Shown here: piece after piece, positions 10,240-18,387 of the stretch
How the letters are laid out: each line of letters starts with the position of its first letter
Numbering within the stretch: the first letter of the stretch is position 1
DNA from: Grammothele lineata
Lineage: Eukaryota > Basidiomycota > Agaricomycetes > Polyporales > Polyporaceae
Length of the DNA: 38,793 bases
NCBI GenBank assembly: GCA_002150815.3
Contig: NDFF03000189.1
Coordinates: 1-38,793 of the forward strand
Direction of reading: 5' to 3'
Translations under genes and position numbers: made by a program
Notes under the pieces: model-generated
Seen by the model: the letters and a program-made list of their open reading frames with translations, nothing else
Databases searched by the model: none
Told to the model about the DNA's origin: nothing

Positions 10240-11143
10240 ATGTCTCACGGAAAGCAATTCACGCTCTGGTCCCACTGGGGCGCACCCAACGGCTGGTAAG
10301 CACAGCCCCCGCTCGTCGTCGCCGCCCACCTTAGTCTCCGCCTGACTACCCTCACTGTGCATATAGGAAGGTCGCACTCGTTCTCGAGGAACTCGGGCTC
10401 ACGTACGAGCACATTTACCTCGACCTCAAGGCCGGCGAGCAGAAGAACGCGGAGCACGTCGCCGTGAACCCCAACGGGCGCATCCCGACGCTCGTCGACC
10501 ACGCCAACGGCGACTTCGCCGTGTGGGAGAGCAACGCAATCCTGCTCTACCTCGTCGACAAGTACGACAAGGAGAAGAAGCTCACCGTCAGCGACGAGAA
10601 AGAAAGGGCGACGATGATCCAGTGGCTGTTCTTCCAGGCGTCTGGCCAGGGGTGCGCGTTCCTTCGTCTCAATTTTGCCTCCGTGCGAAGTGCGGCTGAC
10701 GAATCCCCTCGTTCTATCCCGTGCTCAGCCCGTACTTCGGCCAAGCGATGTGGTTCCTCAACACGCACCCTGAGAAGATCCCGAGTGCGGTCGAGCGGTA
10801 CAAGAACGAGACGCTCCGCGTCTTTGGCGTACTCGACGGCGTGCTGGCTAAGCAGGAGTGGCTCGTCGGCGGCAAGTGCACGATCGCGGACCTCGCGTTC
10901 GCCACTTGGAACAACAATGGGATCAAGGTTATCCTGAAGGACGTCGACGTGGCGTCGAAGTTCCCTGCGTTCTACGCGTGAGTACCCCTTAAATTGACAT
11001 GCAGTTGGAACATGCTGACGGCGGCTCCTCTGATGTGCCATGTCGGAATTGCTAGTTGGCATCAGAGGGTCACCACACGCGACACCATCAAGGACGTCCT
11101 CGTGCTCCAGGCCAGTCTCATCGAGAAGTACACTTCGCAGTAG
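10240..11143 (+). CDS. Ure2p-like glutathione S-transferase (GST-5)
   Basis: Exons 10240-10295, 10367-10651, 10729-10977 and 11056-11143 give 678 nt (225 aa), all introns in phase 2. The N-terminus is MSHGKQFTLWSHWGAPNGW, with APNGWKV where most copies have GPNGWKV. The cis-proline motif NPNGRIPTLVD and ESNAI are intact. The C-terminal domain runs from PYFGQAMWF through KQEWLVGGKCTIADLAF to a tail ending EKYTSQ. The pocket segment ATWNNNGIKVIL is unlike that of its neighbours. It belongs to the VTDEKEK subgroup with GST-1, 3, 4 and 6 (here VSDEKER) and lacks the extra codon of GST-7 to GST-9. The predicted role is cytosolic detoxification. Confidence 0.92.
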
Positions 11144-12075
11144 GGTGGTCCTGGGGTGACGTTCAACCACCCTCGTGTCGCGTCACGAGTTACGTCGTTA
11201 GAAGCAGTGCGGCGCAGGCCGAGTTCCCGTGGTAGCTGCATTTTGTAGGTTGGAGGCTGTTGGAGGCGGAATAAAGAGGCACGTTTGGGTTTCGATCCCG
11301 GGGTGTGATGGAAGGTTCCTCGGGTCCGGGCATCCCGGACTCTGTACTCGGCACCGGCGACGGCGCTGTCGAAAGGAGTTACGGCTGCTTTTGGTGATGA
11401 CCGGACCGAACGCTTCAGCCGTGCACCGCCACTGGAGCGGAGGCTTTGCGCACTACGACGTCCTTCAAGTAGGCTCAGAAGTGAACCGGCTTCAGGTTCT
11501 CTCCGCGCGGCCCTGAAAAGTCAGGTGAGTGGCATTGTATTGCACGCCCACGAGTAACACTGTTCTCGTACCAGTACTGACTCTGCATCTGCCCATACTA
11601 GTGTCTTATCATGCATTGGCTGTAAACAGAACAGCGTCCGCTGTTCAATTGACTTTAATGTCACCCTCGATATCGCCCGCGTCGAATGCACGTGAACGCC
11701 GGCATCCCATATCGACATAGATTGAGAGCCACAGTCCCACAGTCCGGTCTTCCACGAGCTGTTGTTCCCCATGAGCGCCGTAATCCCGCCCGCAGAACCT
11801 GCTCGGAAAGCGCGCATACATCTCCATTCGACCCTCCTTTCTCACATGCAACGGAAATCTCCTCCCCGTACGAGCACGCCCTGGAGCATGCGTCCAATGG
11901 ATTTCCGCCGATTCCCCTTCCATTGCCACATCCCGGCTTCTCACGCCTTTGTCAGCCTTCCCCGCGGAAGATGTCCCATGACGTCGCCTTCTCTGAACGG
12001 AGAAGCCTTCCGTGTTAATCCGCCCAAGGCCCAGAGGGACGCAACACATGTGAAGAGTTGCTCTCCCACCGTGCA
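11144..12075. other. Intergenic region between GST-5 and GST-6
   Basis: About 0.9 kb with no supported gene. Overlapping minus-strand frames at 11521-12121 (up to 158 codons) are Arg/Gly-rich, without domain or splice support, and overlap the GST-6 promoter. Confidence 0.45.
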
Positions 12076-12082
12076 TATATAG
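12076..12082 (+). promoter_or_regulatory. TATA box of GST-6
   Basis: TATATAG (in the context CATATATAG) lies about 110 bp upstream of the ATG at 12190. Confidence 0.55.
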
Positions 12083-12189
12083 CCTCCCCGGGCGTTGGTC
12101 GCCGGCAGGGTCCCAGCCCAACTCTAAGTCTCTCCTCCTTCAAGCTTCACCCCCGCGCCTCTTCCCCGTCTTCTCACGCCTCCGGGAGC

Positions 12190-13055
12190 ATGTCGCACGG
12201 CAAGCAGTTCACCCTCTTCACCCACCACGGCGGCCCTAACGGCTGGTGAGTATCCTTTACATCCAATCATTCTGATCGCTGCTGATCATCTCCCGATCGT
12301 CGGGCGTGCGGTCCAGGAAAGTCGCGTTCGTACTCGAGGAGCTCGGACTCACCTACGAGAGCAAGTACCTCGACTTCCAGAAAGCCGAGCAGAAGGCGAC
12401 CGAGCACACGCAGTACAACCCGAACGGCCGTATTCCGACACTCGTCGATCACACGAACGGTGACTTCGCGATCTGGGAGTCGGACGCCATCTTGCTCTAC
12501 CTCGTCGAGCGGTATGACAAGGAGAAGAAGCTGACTGTGACGGACGAGAAGGAGAAGTTCCAGCTCATGCAGTGGCTCTTCTTCCAGGCCTCAGGTCAAG
12601 GGTGCGTCGTGTCACACGGCTCAGTGTGGTCGCACTCAGGTCGCTTACCCGCGCACGCGTTGCTGTCAGACCGTATTTCGGCCAGGCAATGTGGTTCATG
12701 CGCTTCCACCACGAGCAGCTCCCGAGCGCGATCGAGCGCTACCAGAAGGAGACGCAGCGTGTGTTCAGCGTGCTCGACGGGGTGCTCGCGAAACAGGAGT
12801 GGCTCGTTGGTGGCAAGTGCACGATCGCGGACATTTCGTTCATTCCCTGGAACCGCCTCGCGATCATGGTCCCGCTCAAGGACGTAGACGTCGCGAAGGA
12901 GTACCCGAACGTCTGGGCGTGAGTATTCGTATCCCTGTGATACGATTGGATCCTGATCTTAATGTATGCACTTTGAACGCAGGTGGCACAATAAGCTGAT
13001 TGCGCGCGACGCCGTGAAGAAGACGCTTGAGGTGCAGGCAAGCCTCCAGAAGTAG
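12190..13055 (+). CDS. Ure2p-like glutathione S-transferase (GST-6)
   Basis: Exons 12190-12245, 12317-12601, 12670-12918 and 12983-13055 give 663 nt (220 aa). The start MSHGKQFTLFTHHGGPNGW leads into the thioredoxin-like domain with NPNGRIPTLVD and ESDAI. The C-terminal domain starts PYFGQAMWFMRF and has KQEWLVGGKCTIADISF. Exon 2 is very close to GST-1 and GST-3 (LTYESKYLDFQKAEQK), while the promoter and the pocket segment PWNRLAIMVPL differ. The HPEK motif reads HHEQ here. All splice sites are GT-AG in phase 2. The predicted role is glutathione-dependent detoxification. Confidence 0.93.
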
Positions 13056-13330
13056 GGGTAGAAGTCGTAACAGCATTCATTCCATTGTTGTACGCTAGTG
13101 CCGATTATAACCACAGACGTTCCTCTTGGAACCCGGGCCGAACGTACGCGTCATCTTGAAGTGAAGCCGGCTTTCAAAACAGGATGACGTGTTTCTATGA
13201 CCGCGTCACTGCCACCCCAATCAATGCTACCCAGGTACTCCCTCGGGATCTACGGCATGAGCGCGCTCAGTAGCTGCGCTTACTCAGCGTTCAGTCACTT
13301 TCCCGGTCAATCGTGGTGGGCACCCCACCA
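13056..13330. other. Intergenic region upstream of the GST-7 promoter
   Basis: No gene or repeat recognised here. The promoter block shared with GST-8 and GST-9 begins at about 13331. Confidence 0.4.
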
Positions 13331-13463
13331 GATATACCGATGTACGTCGGAGATTACACGTAACCTGCGCGTGGTGGTTACACATCCTCAAGGGACTGCG
13401 GTGAGACCACTGGACGACGTGGACAATTCATGTAGCTGCGGGGTGCTGCATGCTACATATAAA
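13331..13463 (+). promoter_or_regulatory. GST-7 promoter: block shared with GST-8 and GST-9, plus TATA box
   Basis: A block at 13331-13356 (gatataccg, then a GGAGAT core) recurs before GST-8 (about 15127-15150) and GST-9 (about 16844-16870). A second block, TTACACATC-TCAAGGGA (about 13378-13394), is shared with GST-8 (about 15178-15195). The TATA box TATAAA is at 13458-13463, about 93 bp before the ATG, and the sequence around it resembles the GST-9 promoter. These may be inherited cis elements or simply duplicated flank. Confidence 0.5.
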
Positions 13464-13555
13464 TGTAGGTCGACAACGAGGGAAGGACGCAGCGTCGACG
13501 CAACAGTTACACAACGATCTCCCCTACATTCGTAACCCTACCCAACAGACAAGAC

Positions 13556-14450
13556 ATGTCTCACGGCAAGCAATTCACGCTCTTCACCCACACCGGCGGC
13601 CCCAACGGCTGGTAAGCCTTTCTCTCGCTCTCACTCACCGCAAGGGAATTGCTCACAGACGCTGCACTGGCACGCGCTGTACAGGAAAGTCGTGTTTGTG
13701 CTCGAGGAGCTGGGGCTCACGTATGAGAGCGTATACCTCGACTTCCAGAAGGGCGAGCACAAGGCCCCCGAGTTCACCAAGTATAACCCGAACGGACGCA
13801 TCCCCGCGCTCATCGACCATCACAATGGGGACTTTGTGATCTGGGAGAGCGACGCGATCATGCTGTACTTGACCGACAAGTACGATATGGAGAAGAGGCT
13901 TACGTTCGCGGATGGGACGAAGGAGAAGGCGGAGTTGATTCAGTGGTTGTTCTTCCAGGCGTCCGGGCAGGGGTGAGTGGTCGATTCTCCTCGACACGTT
14001 GTGGGTGATAGTGATAGCTAACGACCCTCCGCATACGTCAACCAGCCCGTACTTCGGCCAAGTCTTCTTCTTCAAGCACTACCACCCCGAGAAGCTCCCC
14101 AGCGCGATCGAGCGGTACCAGAAGGAGACCGCGCGCGTCATCGGCGTGCTCGACAGCGTGCTCGCGAAGCGCGAGTGGCTCGTGGGTGATAAGTGCACGA
14201 TCGCGGACTTGTCGTTCGTCCCGTGGAACCGCGGTGCGCTCATTATGAGTATGGCGGACTATGAGGGGTTCGATGCGGAGAAGCAGTATCCGGCGTTTTG
14301 GGCGTGAGTACCTGGCTTGCTGCATGAGCGGGTGAGGATGCTGACCGGGGAGGAACTTGAATGCGATGCAGGTGGCACCACAAACTCCTGGAGCGCGAGA
14401 AGGTGAAGAAGGCGGTTGAGGTTTGGCAGGGGTTTACGTCGAAGCGGTGA
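13556..14450 (+). CDS. Ure2p-like glutathione S-transferase (GST-7)
   Basis: Exons 13556-13611, 13685-13972, 14046-14303 and 14372-14450 give 681 nt (226 aa). Exon 2 has one more codon than in GST-1 to GST-6 (TFADGTKEK instead of VTDEKEK), a mark of the GST-7/8/9 subgroup. GPNGWKV, NPNGRIPALID and ESDAI are present. The C-terminal domain reads PYFGQVFFFKHY, then KREWLVGDKCTIADLSF, with a pocket segment PWNRGALIMSM and the insert EGFDAEKQYPAF. The C-terminus is WQGFTSKR. Its exon 2 protein differs from GST-9 at only two residues, while exon 3 differs at about 17 of 86. The predicted role is cytosolic detoxification. Confidence 0.93.
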
Positions 14451-15126
14451 TGAGGCCACCGAGGTCCAAGGAGGATAAAGCAGGGAGCAGTTCAGGAGAA
14501 CTTGCAAGCCTTTAGTCAGCCCAGTAAGTAGTGATTGCAAGCCAGGGTCAGGAAATCGATCGTCGGAGCATATCTTAGTGAAAGAAGAACGTTTGTTGTA
14601 AACGTGTGCGGCGGCTGAGGAATGAGCCGCTTACTTTGAGACCCACGCCGCGGTGAAGCGCAGGAGATGGGTTTGGGAATTAGGGGCAAGAAGAGGTGAC
14701 GAACGGCGGATTCGAACTGGCGACCGGAACAAGTCGCGTGACCGCGTGGACTGACGTAAGCGTCGCGCAAACGCCCGGCGCTAATGATGTGGTGGGGACG
14801 GGTATGTTGGCAACCAACGCTTGCTCCTTCACCTCCACCACAGCGCGCCGTCGCCGATATCTATCGTATTCCTTGAGCATTATGCCTGAACAACACCCTG
14901 CTCAAACACCCCGCCCGGAATAACCTTAAGAATCCCCATATTCGCACTGCCATTGGGGAGTCGGTGCGACGGCTCAGGTGCCGGGAGCGCTAGCGCAGTG
15001 GCCGGTATTGCCCAGATGTCAGTACCGGAAACATTCAGTCAATCGTCTAGAGCCGAAACTAACTTACGGTAGCAGGACCGCTGATTCAGCTCTTTCCTGG
15101 GCCTACCGTCGCAGATACATCCTAAT
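14451..15126. other. Intergenic region between GST-7 and GST-8
   Basis: Holds the B-box-like repeat block and then sequence resembling the flank between GST-9 and RAD1. No gene is supported. Confidence 0.4.
14697..14780 (-). repeat. Repeated 3'-flank block with B-box-like motif, copy 1
   Basis: Read on the minus strand, the block contains AGTTCGAATCC (14718-14708), close to the pol III B-box consensus GGTTCGANTCC. Related blocks lie after GST-8 (16457) and GST-9 (18167), each about 215-270 bp beyond the GST stop. The arms do not fold into a proper tRNA, so I read it as a tRNA-like relic or a duplicated flank, not a functional tRNA. Confidence 0.4.
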
Positions 15127-15271
15127 ACACCGGTCTGTGCCGGAGATAGCACTTATGTCAGGGGGTCCCGGGAAGTGTTTACACATCTTCAAGGGAACGA
15201 TACGCCGTTGCGCTCTGGATAAGGCGCAGGCGGTAGAGAATGTGGGCAGGCGTCTAGGGATCACATAAAAG
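15127..15271 (+). promoter_or_regulatory. GST-8 promoter: shared block and TATA-like element
   Basis: 15127-15150 matches the upstream blocks of GST-7 and GST-9 (GGAGAT core). The TTACACATC-TCAAGGGA block shared with GST-7 is at about 15178-15195. The TATA-like CATAAAAG is at 15264-15271, about 98 bp before the ATG, and is a weaker match than in the other copies. Confidence 0.45.
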
Positions 15272-15368
15272 CAGATGCGCGGCGAAGCATGCGTGCTGTA
15301 TCGACCAGGACTCCAGCGCATCTCTTGTAACCTCACAAAGTTCTCCTTCTTGATCAAGCGAGTAGGCC

Positions 15369-16241
15369 ATGTCACACGGCAAGCAGTTCACGCTGTTTAC
15401 CCACAACTTCGGGCCCAACGGATGGTGAGTCCTTCACCCGTGAGCGTACTTCGCGTCTGTATTGCTTACATGTATGCGCCATATGTAGGAAGGTCGTGTA
15501 CGTGCTCGAGGAACTCGGGCTCACATACGAAAGCGTTTACCTGGAATTCAAGAAGGGCGAACACAAGGCCCCAGAGCACACTCAGTACAACCCCAATGGA
15601 CGCATCCCGACCTTGATCGACCGCACGAACGGCGACTTCGTGATCTGGGAGTCGAACGCGATCTCAGGCTGCTCTACCTCACGGACCGGTACGACAAGAA
15701 CAAAACGCTCACGTTTGCGGACGGCACGAAGGAGAAGGCGGAACTCGTCCAATGGTTGTTCTTCCAGGCATCCGGACAGGGGTGAGTCAACATTCACGAA
15801 CGTCTTGAAGGCAGCAGCGAAGCCTGACGTGTTGGGATGTGGCGAACAGACCGTACTACGGCCAAGCCACGTACTTCCAGCACCTCCATCCCGAGAAGCT
15901 CCCGAGCGCCATCGAGCGGTACCAGAAGGAGACGGCGCGTGTCATTGGTGTGCTCGACAGCGTGCTCGCGAAGCGTGAATGGCTCGTCGGGGGCAAATGC
16001 ACGATCGCGGACTTATCGTTCGTCCCCTGGAATTGCATCGCGTTCTCCGTAATCATGCAGGGGTTTGAGGGTTTCGACGCCGAGAAGCAGTACCCGGCGT
16101 TCTATGCGTAAGGGCTTAACTAATAGTGTTAGAACCGAAGGAGATAGGATGCTGATTGAGGCGCACAGGTGGCACAACAAGCTCCTCGAACATGGCTGCG
16201 TGAAGAAGGCGCTGGAGATACAAGAAGCTTTGAAGCAGTAA
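15369..16241 (+). pseudogene. Ure2p-like GST with a 5-bp frameshifting insertion (GST-8)
   Basis: The exon pattern is that of GST-7: 15369-15424, 15489-15781, 15850-16107, 16169-16241. Every splice site and every other reading-frame stretch is intact, including GPNGWKV, NPNGRIPTLID, ESNAI, KREWLVGGKCTIADLSF and the C-terminus ending EALKQ. In exon 2, directly after the codons for ESNAI, the five bases TCAGG (15664-15668) are inserted. The following frame (LLYLTDRYDK) is preserved one phase away. Without the insertion the protein would be 224 aa; with it, the N-terminal domain is followed by out-of-frame residues and no working C-terminal domain. Because nothing else has decayed, the lesion is very young or is a sequence error. 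Confidence 0.85.
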
Positions 16242-16843
16242 TGCTTGGTAGCGGCGAGAAGGCCTCGCGGCCGCAGGTAGGGGGGCTCCGAGCCACTATG
16301 TGGGTGGAGAAAGCAAACATAGACTTTGCCGTCGGGACACGGCTCTGTTATTATGTCTTCGCGATAGAGGCGAACGGTGTATTTCATTCTCGTGCGGCGA
16401 AACTAATCAGGTACTTAGGCAACATGAATGAACGAAGGACGAAGAGCAAAAAAGAATGACGAACGTCGGAATCGAATCAGCGACTTCGATGACGTCGCAT
16501 TTCGACTGGGACGAGTGTCCACGTAAGCCAGACCTCGTCATCGATCCCGGACACCTCGCCTTTCCTCAGACGGCCTTCTATCGCCTACGTTTCCACCTCT
16601 GTTGCGCTCCATCGCCACCCTCGCTCGTGTGTATTCAGTCGCGTGCCTTGTGATCATCCCATTCAATCCCCGCTGGGCGCAAAGCTCTCTGGAATCCTTC
16701 GGACGATCGGCGGCCGCCAGGAGACAACACCGAATGCAGAGTGTAAGATCACTGTCAAACGTCTAGGGCCGAGAGTAGGATCCGGTATCAGTCCTTACTG
16801 CGAATTCAGTTCTTCGTTTGACGTCTTGTTGTCGACGTCCCTC
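16242..16843. other. Intergenic region between GST-8 and GST-9
   Basis: Apart from the B-box-like block at 16457 and flank sequence similar to that before RAD1, nothing is recognised. Confidence 0.4.
16457..16540 (-). repeat. Repeated 3'-flank block with B-box-like motif, copy 2
   Basis: Minus-strand GATTCGATTCC (16478-16468) is the B-box-like core. On the minus strand it is followed by a run of T (complement of the A run at about 16448-16454), which would resemble a pol III terminator. It is related to the blocks at 14697 and 18167. It does not fold into a canonical tRNA by eye. Confidence 0.4.
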
Positions 16844-16926
16844 GATATACCGACCTGCGCCGGAGATGTTATGTCAATCCCCGAGTATGCGGAGAACTCA
16901 CAAGCTGCGAGATGTTTTGTATAAAT
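16844..16926 (+). promoter_or_regulatory. GST-9 promoter: shared block and TATA box
   Basis: 16844-16870 carries the gatataccg and GGAGAT elements also seen before GST-7, and shares ATGTCA with GST-8. The TATA box TATAAATG is at about 16919-16926, about 85 bp before the ATG. Confidence 0.5.
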
Positions 16927-17009
16927 GTGGATGAACGACGAAGGCAAGGTGCGTCGTCGACCACGAATCCAGTGCAAGTCTTACAGCTGATCCTCGTAGC
17001 AAGGCCAAC

Positions 17010-17896
17010 ATGTCGCACGGCAAACAGTTCACGCTCTTCACGCATGACAAGGGCCCCAACGGCTGGTATGTCACGGTTTCTCGCGTACTCACGTATTTCG
17101 CGATATACTCACACATATTCGTGTCATATAGGAAGGTCGTATTCGTGCTTGAGGAACTGGGGCTCACCTACGAGAGCGTATACCTCGACTTCCAGAAAGG
17201 CGAGCACAAGGCCCCCGAGTTCACCAAGTACAACCCCAACGGGCGCATTCCCGCGCTCATCGACCACCACAATGGTGACTTCGTGATCTGGGAGAGCGAC
17301 GCGATCATGCTGTACCTTACGGACAAGTACGATACGGAGAAGAGGCTTACGTTCGCGGATGGGACGAAGGAGAAGGCGGAGGTGATCCAGTGGCTGTTCT
17401 TCCAAGCGTCCGGCCAAGGGTAAGTAAACGTTGCTTGTGATGTCTTTCCGTGAATAGGACGACTAATGCGTCAAAACGCGACGAATAGTCCATACTTCGG
17501 CCAAACGATCGTTTTCAAGCTCATCCACCCTGAGAAGATTCCTAGCGCGGTCGAACGGTACCAGAAGGAGACGGCGCGCGTCATCGGCGTCCTCGATGGC
17601 GTCCTCGCGAAGCGCGAGTGGCTCGTCGGCGGGAAGTGCACGATCGCGGACCTGTCTTTCATTACCTGGAACCGGGCTGCGCTCGTCATGAGTATGGTCG
17701 ACTTTGAAGGGTTCGATCCCGAGAAGCAGTACCCGGCGTTCCTCGCGTGAGTGCTTTTGGACTGATTGTTTTCGAAGTCGCTTGAAGGGGCAGGGTACTG
17801 ACCCTGGAGGTGTCTCGCAGGTGGCACAACAAGCTTCTTGAACGCGAGTGCGTCAAGAAGGCATTTGACGTACAGGCGGCTGTGTTGAATAAATGA
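17010..17896 (+). CDS. Ure2p-like glutathione S-transferase (GST-9)
   Basis: Exons 17010-17065, 17132-17419, 17489-17746 and 17821-17896 give 678 nt (225 aa). It has the subgroup-specific TFADGTKEK codon and NPNGRIPALID with the cis-proline; ESDAI and GPNGWKV are intact. The C-terminal domain begins PYFGQTIVFKLI and has KREWLVGGKCTIADLSF followed by ITWNRAALVMSM. The tail WHNKLLERECVKK resembles that of GST-8. It is the last gene of the plus-strand array and lies about 490 bp before RAD1. The shared 3' flanks of GST-7 and GST-8 suggest this locus may be nearest to the ancestral position; that is inference. The predicted role is cytosolic glutathione-dependent detoxification. Confidence 0.93.
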
Positions 17897-18166
17897 CCCC
17901 CAACCCGCCACCGGTGGCACTCCGGATTCCAGGAATCGGAGTCAGTAAAGTCCGAGGTTGTTGTGAGCTTGTCGTTTCGTAGATCGGACGCGCAGTGTAT
18001 CATGCGTACGGCGGGAGCTTGAGCTTGGGAGTTAGAGCATATCTCTGTGTTTATGGGAAAATCGATGCAAATCACTTGACTATCGCGTCTGGTGCTGGGC
18101 TTAGAACCCGGCCTCGAAATGCCGAGAGAAAAAGCAGAGTCGAGAATAGGAAGAGCGTGAACTTGA

Positions 18167-18245
18167 TGACGAGCGTCGGATTCGAACTGGCGCCCTCAGG
18201 TAACGAGGCAGCGTCGCGTGACCGCGTTGACGCACGCGTCGCGCT
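18167..18245 (-). repeat. Repeated 3'-flank block with B-box-like motif, copy 3
   Basis: Minus-strand AGTTCGAATCC (18188-18178), with an A-box-like GCGTCAACGCGGTCACGC further 5' on that strand (about 18229-18212). This copy looks most tRNA-like: GCGT and ACGC can pair as a D stem, and CCTC and GAGG can pair around a 7-base loop. However, the T stem does not pair and spacing is off. It sits between GST-9 and the RAD1 start. Confidence 0.4.
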
Positions 18246-18387
18246 GGGCGCTACCGTGACGCGGGGACGGATGATTGACTCGGAAGCACTCCTTGGGAAC
18301 GTTCCTCTGCCTCCACCGCGCTGCGCTGCCTTCCTTCCGCCTTCGTACCTATGCTCTCCAGCTTCATTATCATTTGAGCTGTAGGCA

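Noticed and set aside
11521..12121. Minus-strand frames of up to 158 codons upstream of GST-6.
   Set aside because: Arg/Gly-rich with no domain, several overlapping alternatives, and they cover the GST-6 promoter and TATA box.
15630..15670. A very short intron (GTGATC to CTCAG, about 31 nt) that could remove the GST-8 insertion.
   Set aside because: Too short for this genome, deletes the glutathione-binding ESNAI motif and does not restore the frame.
14697..18245. Calling the three B-box-like blocks functional tRNA genes.
   Set aside because: The T stem does not pair in any copy and anticodon-arm spacing is off, so only a repeat with a tRNA-like core is claimed.
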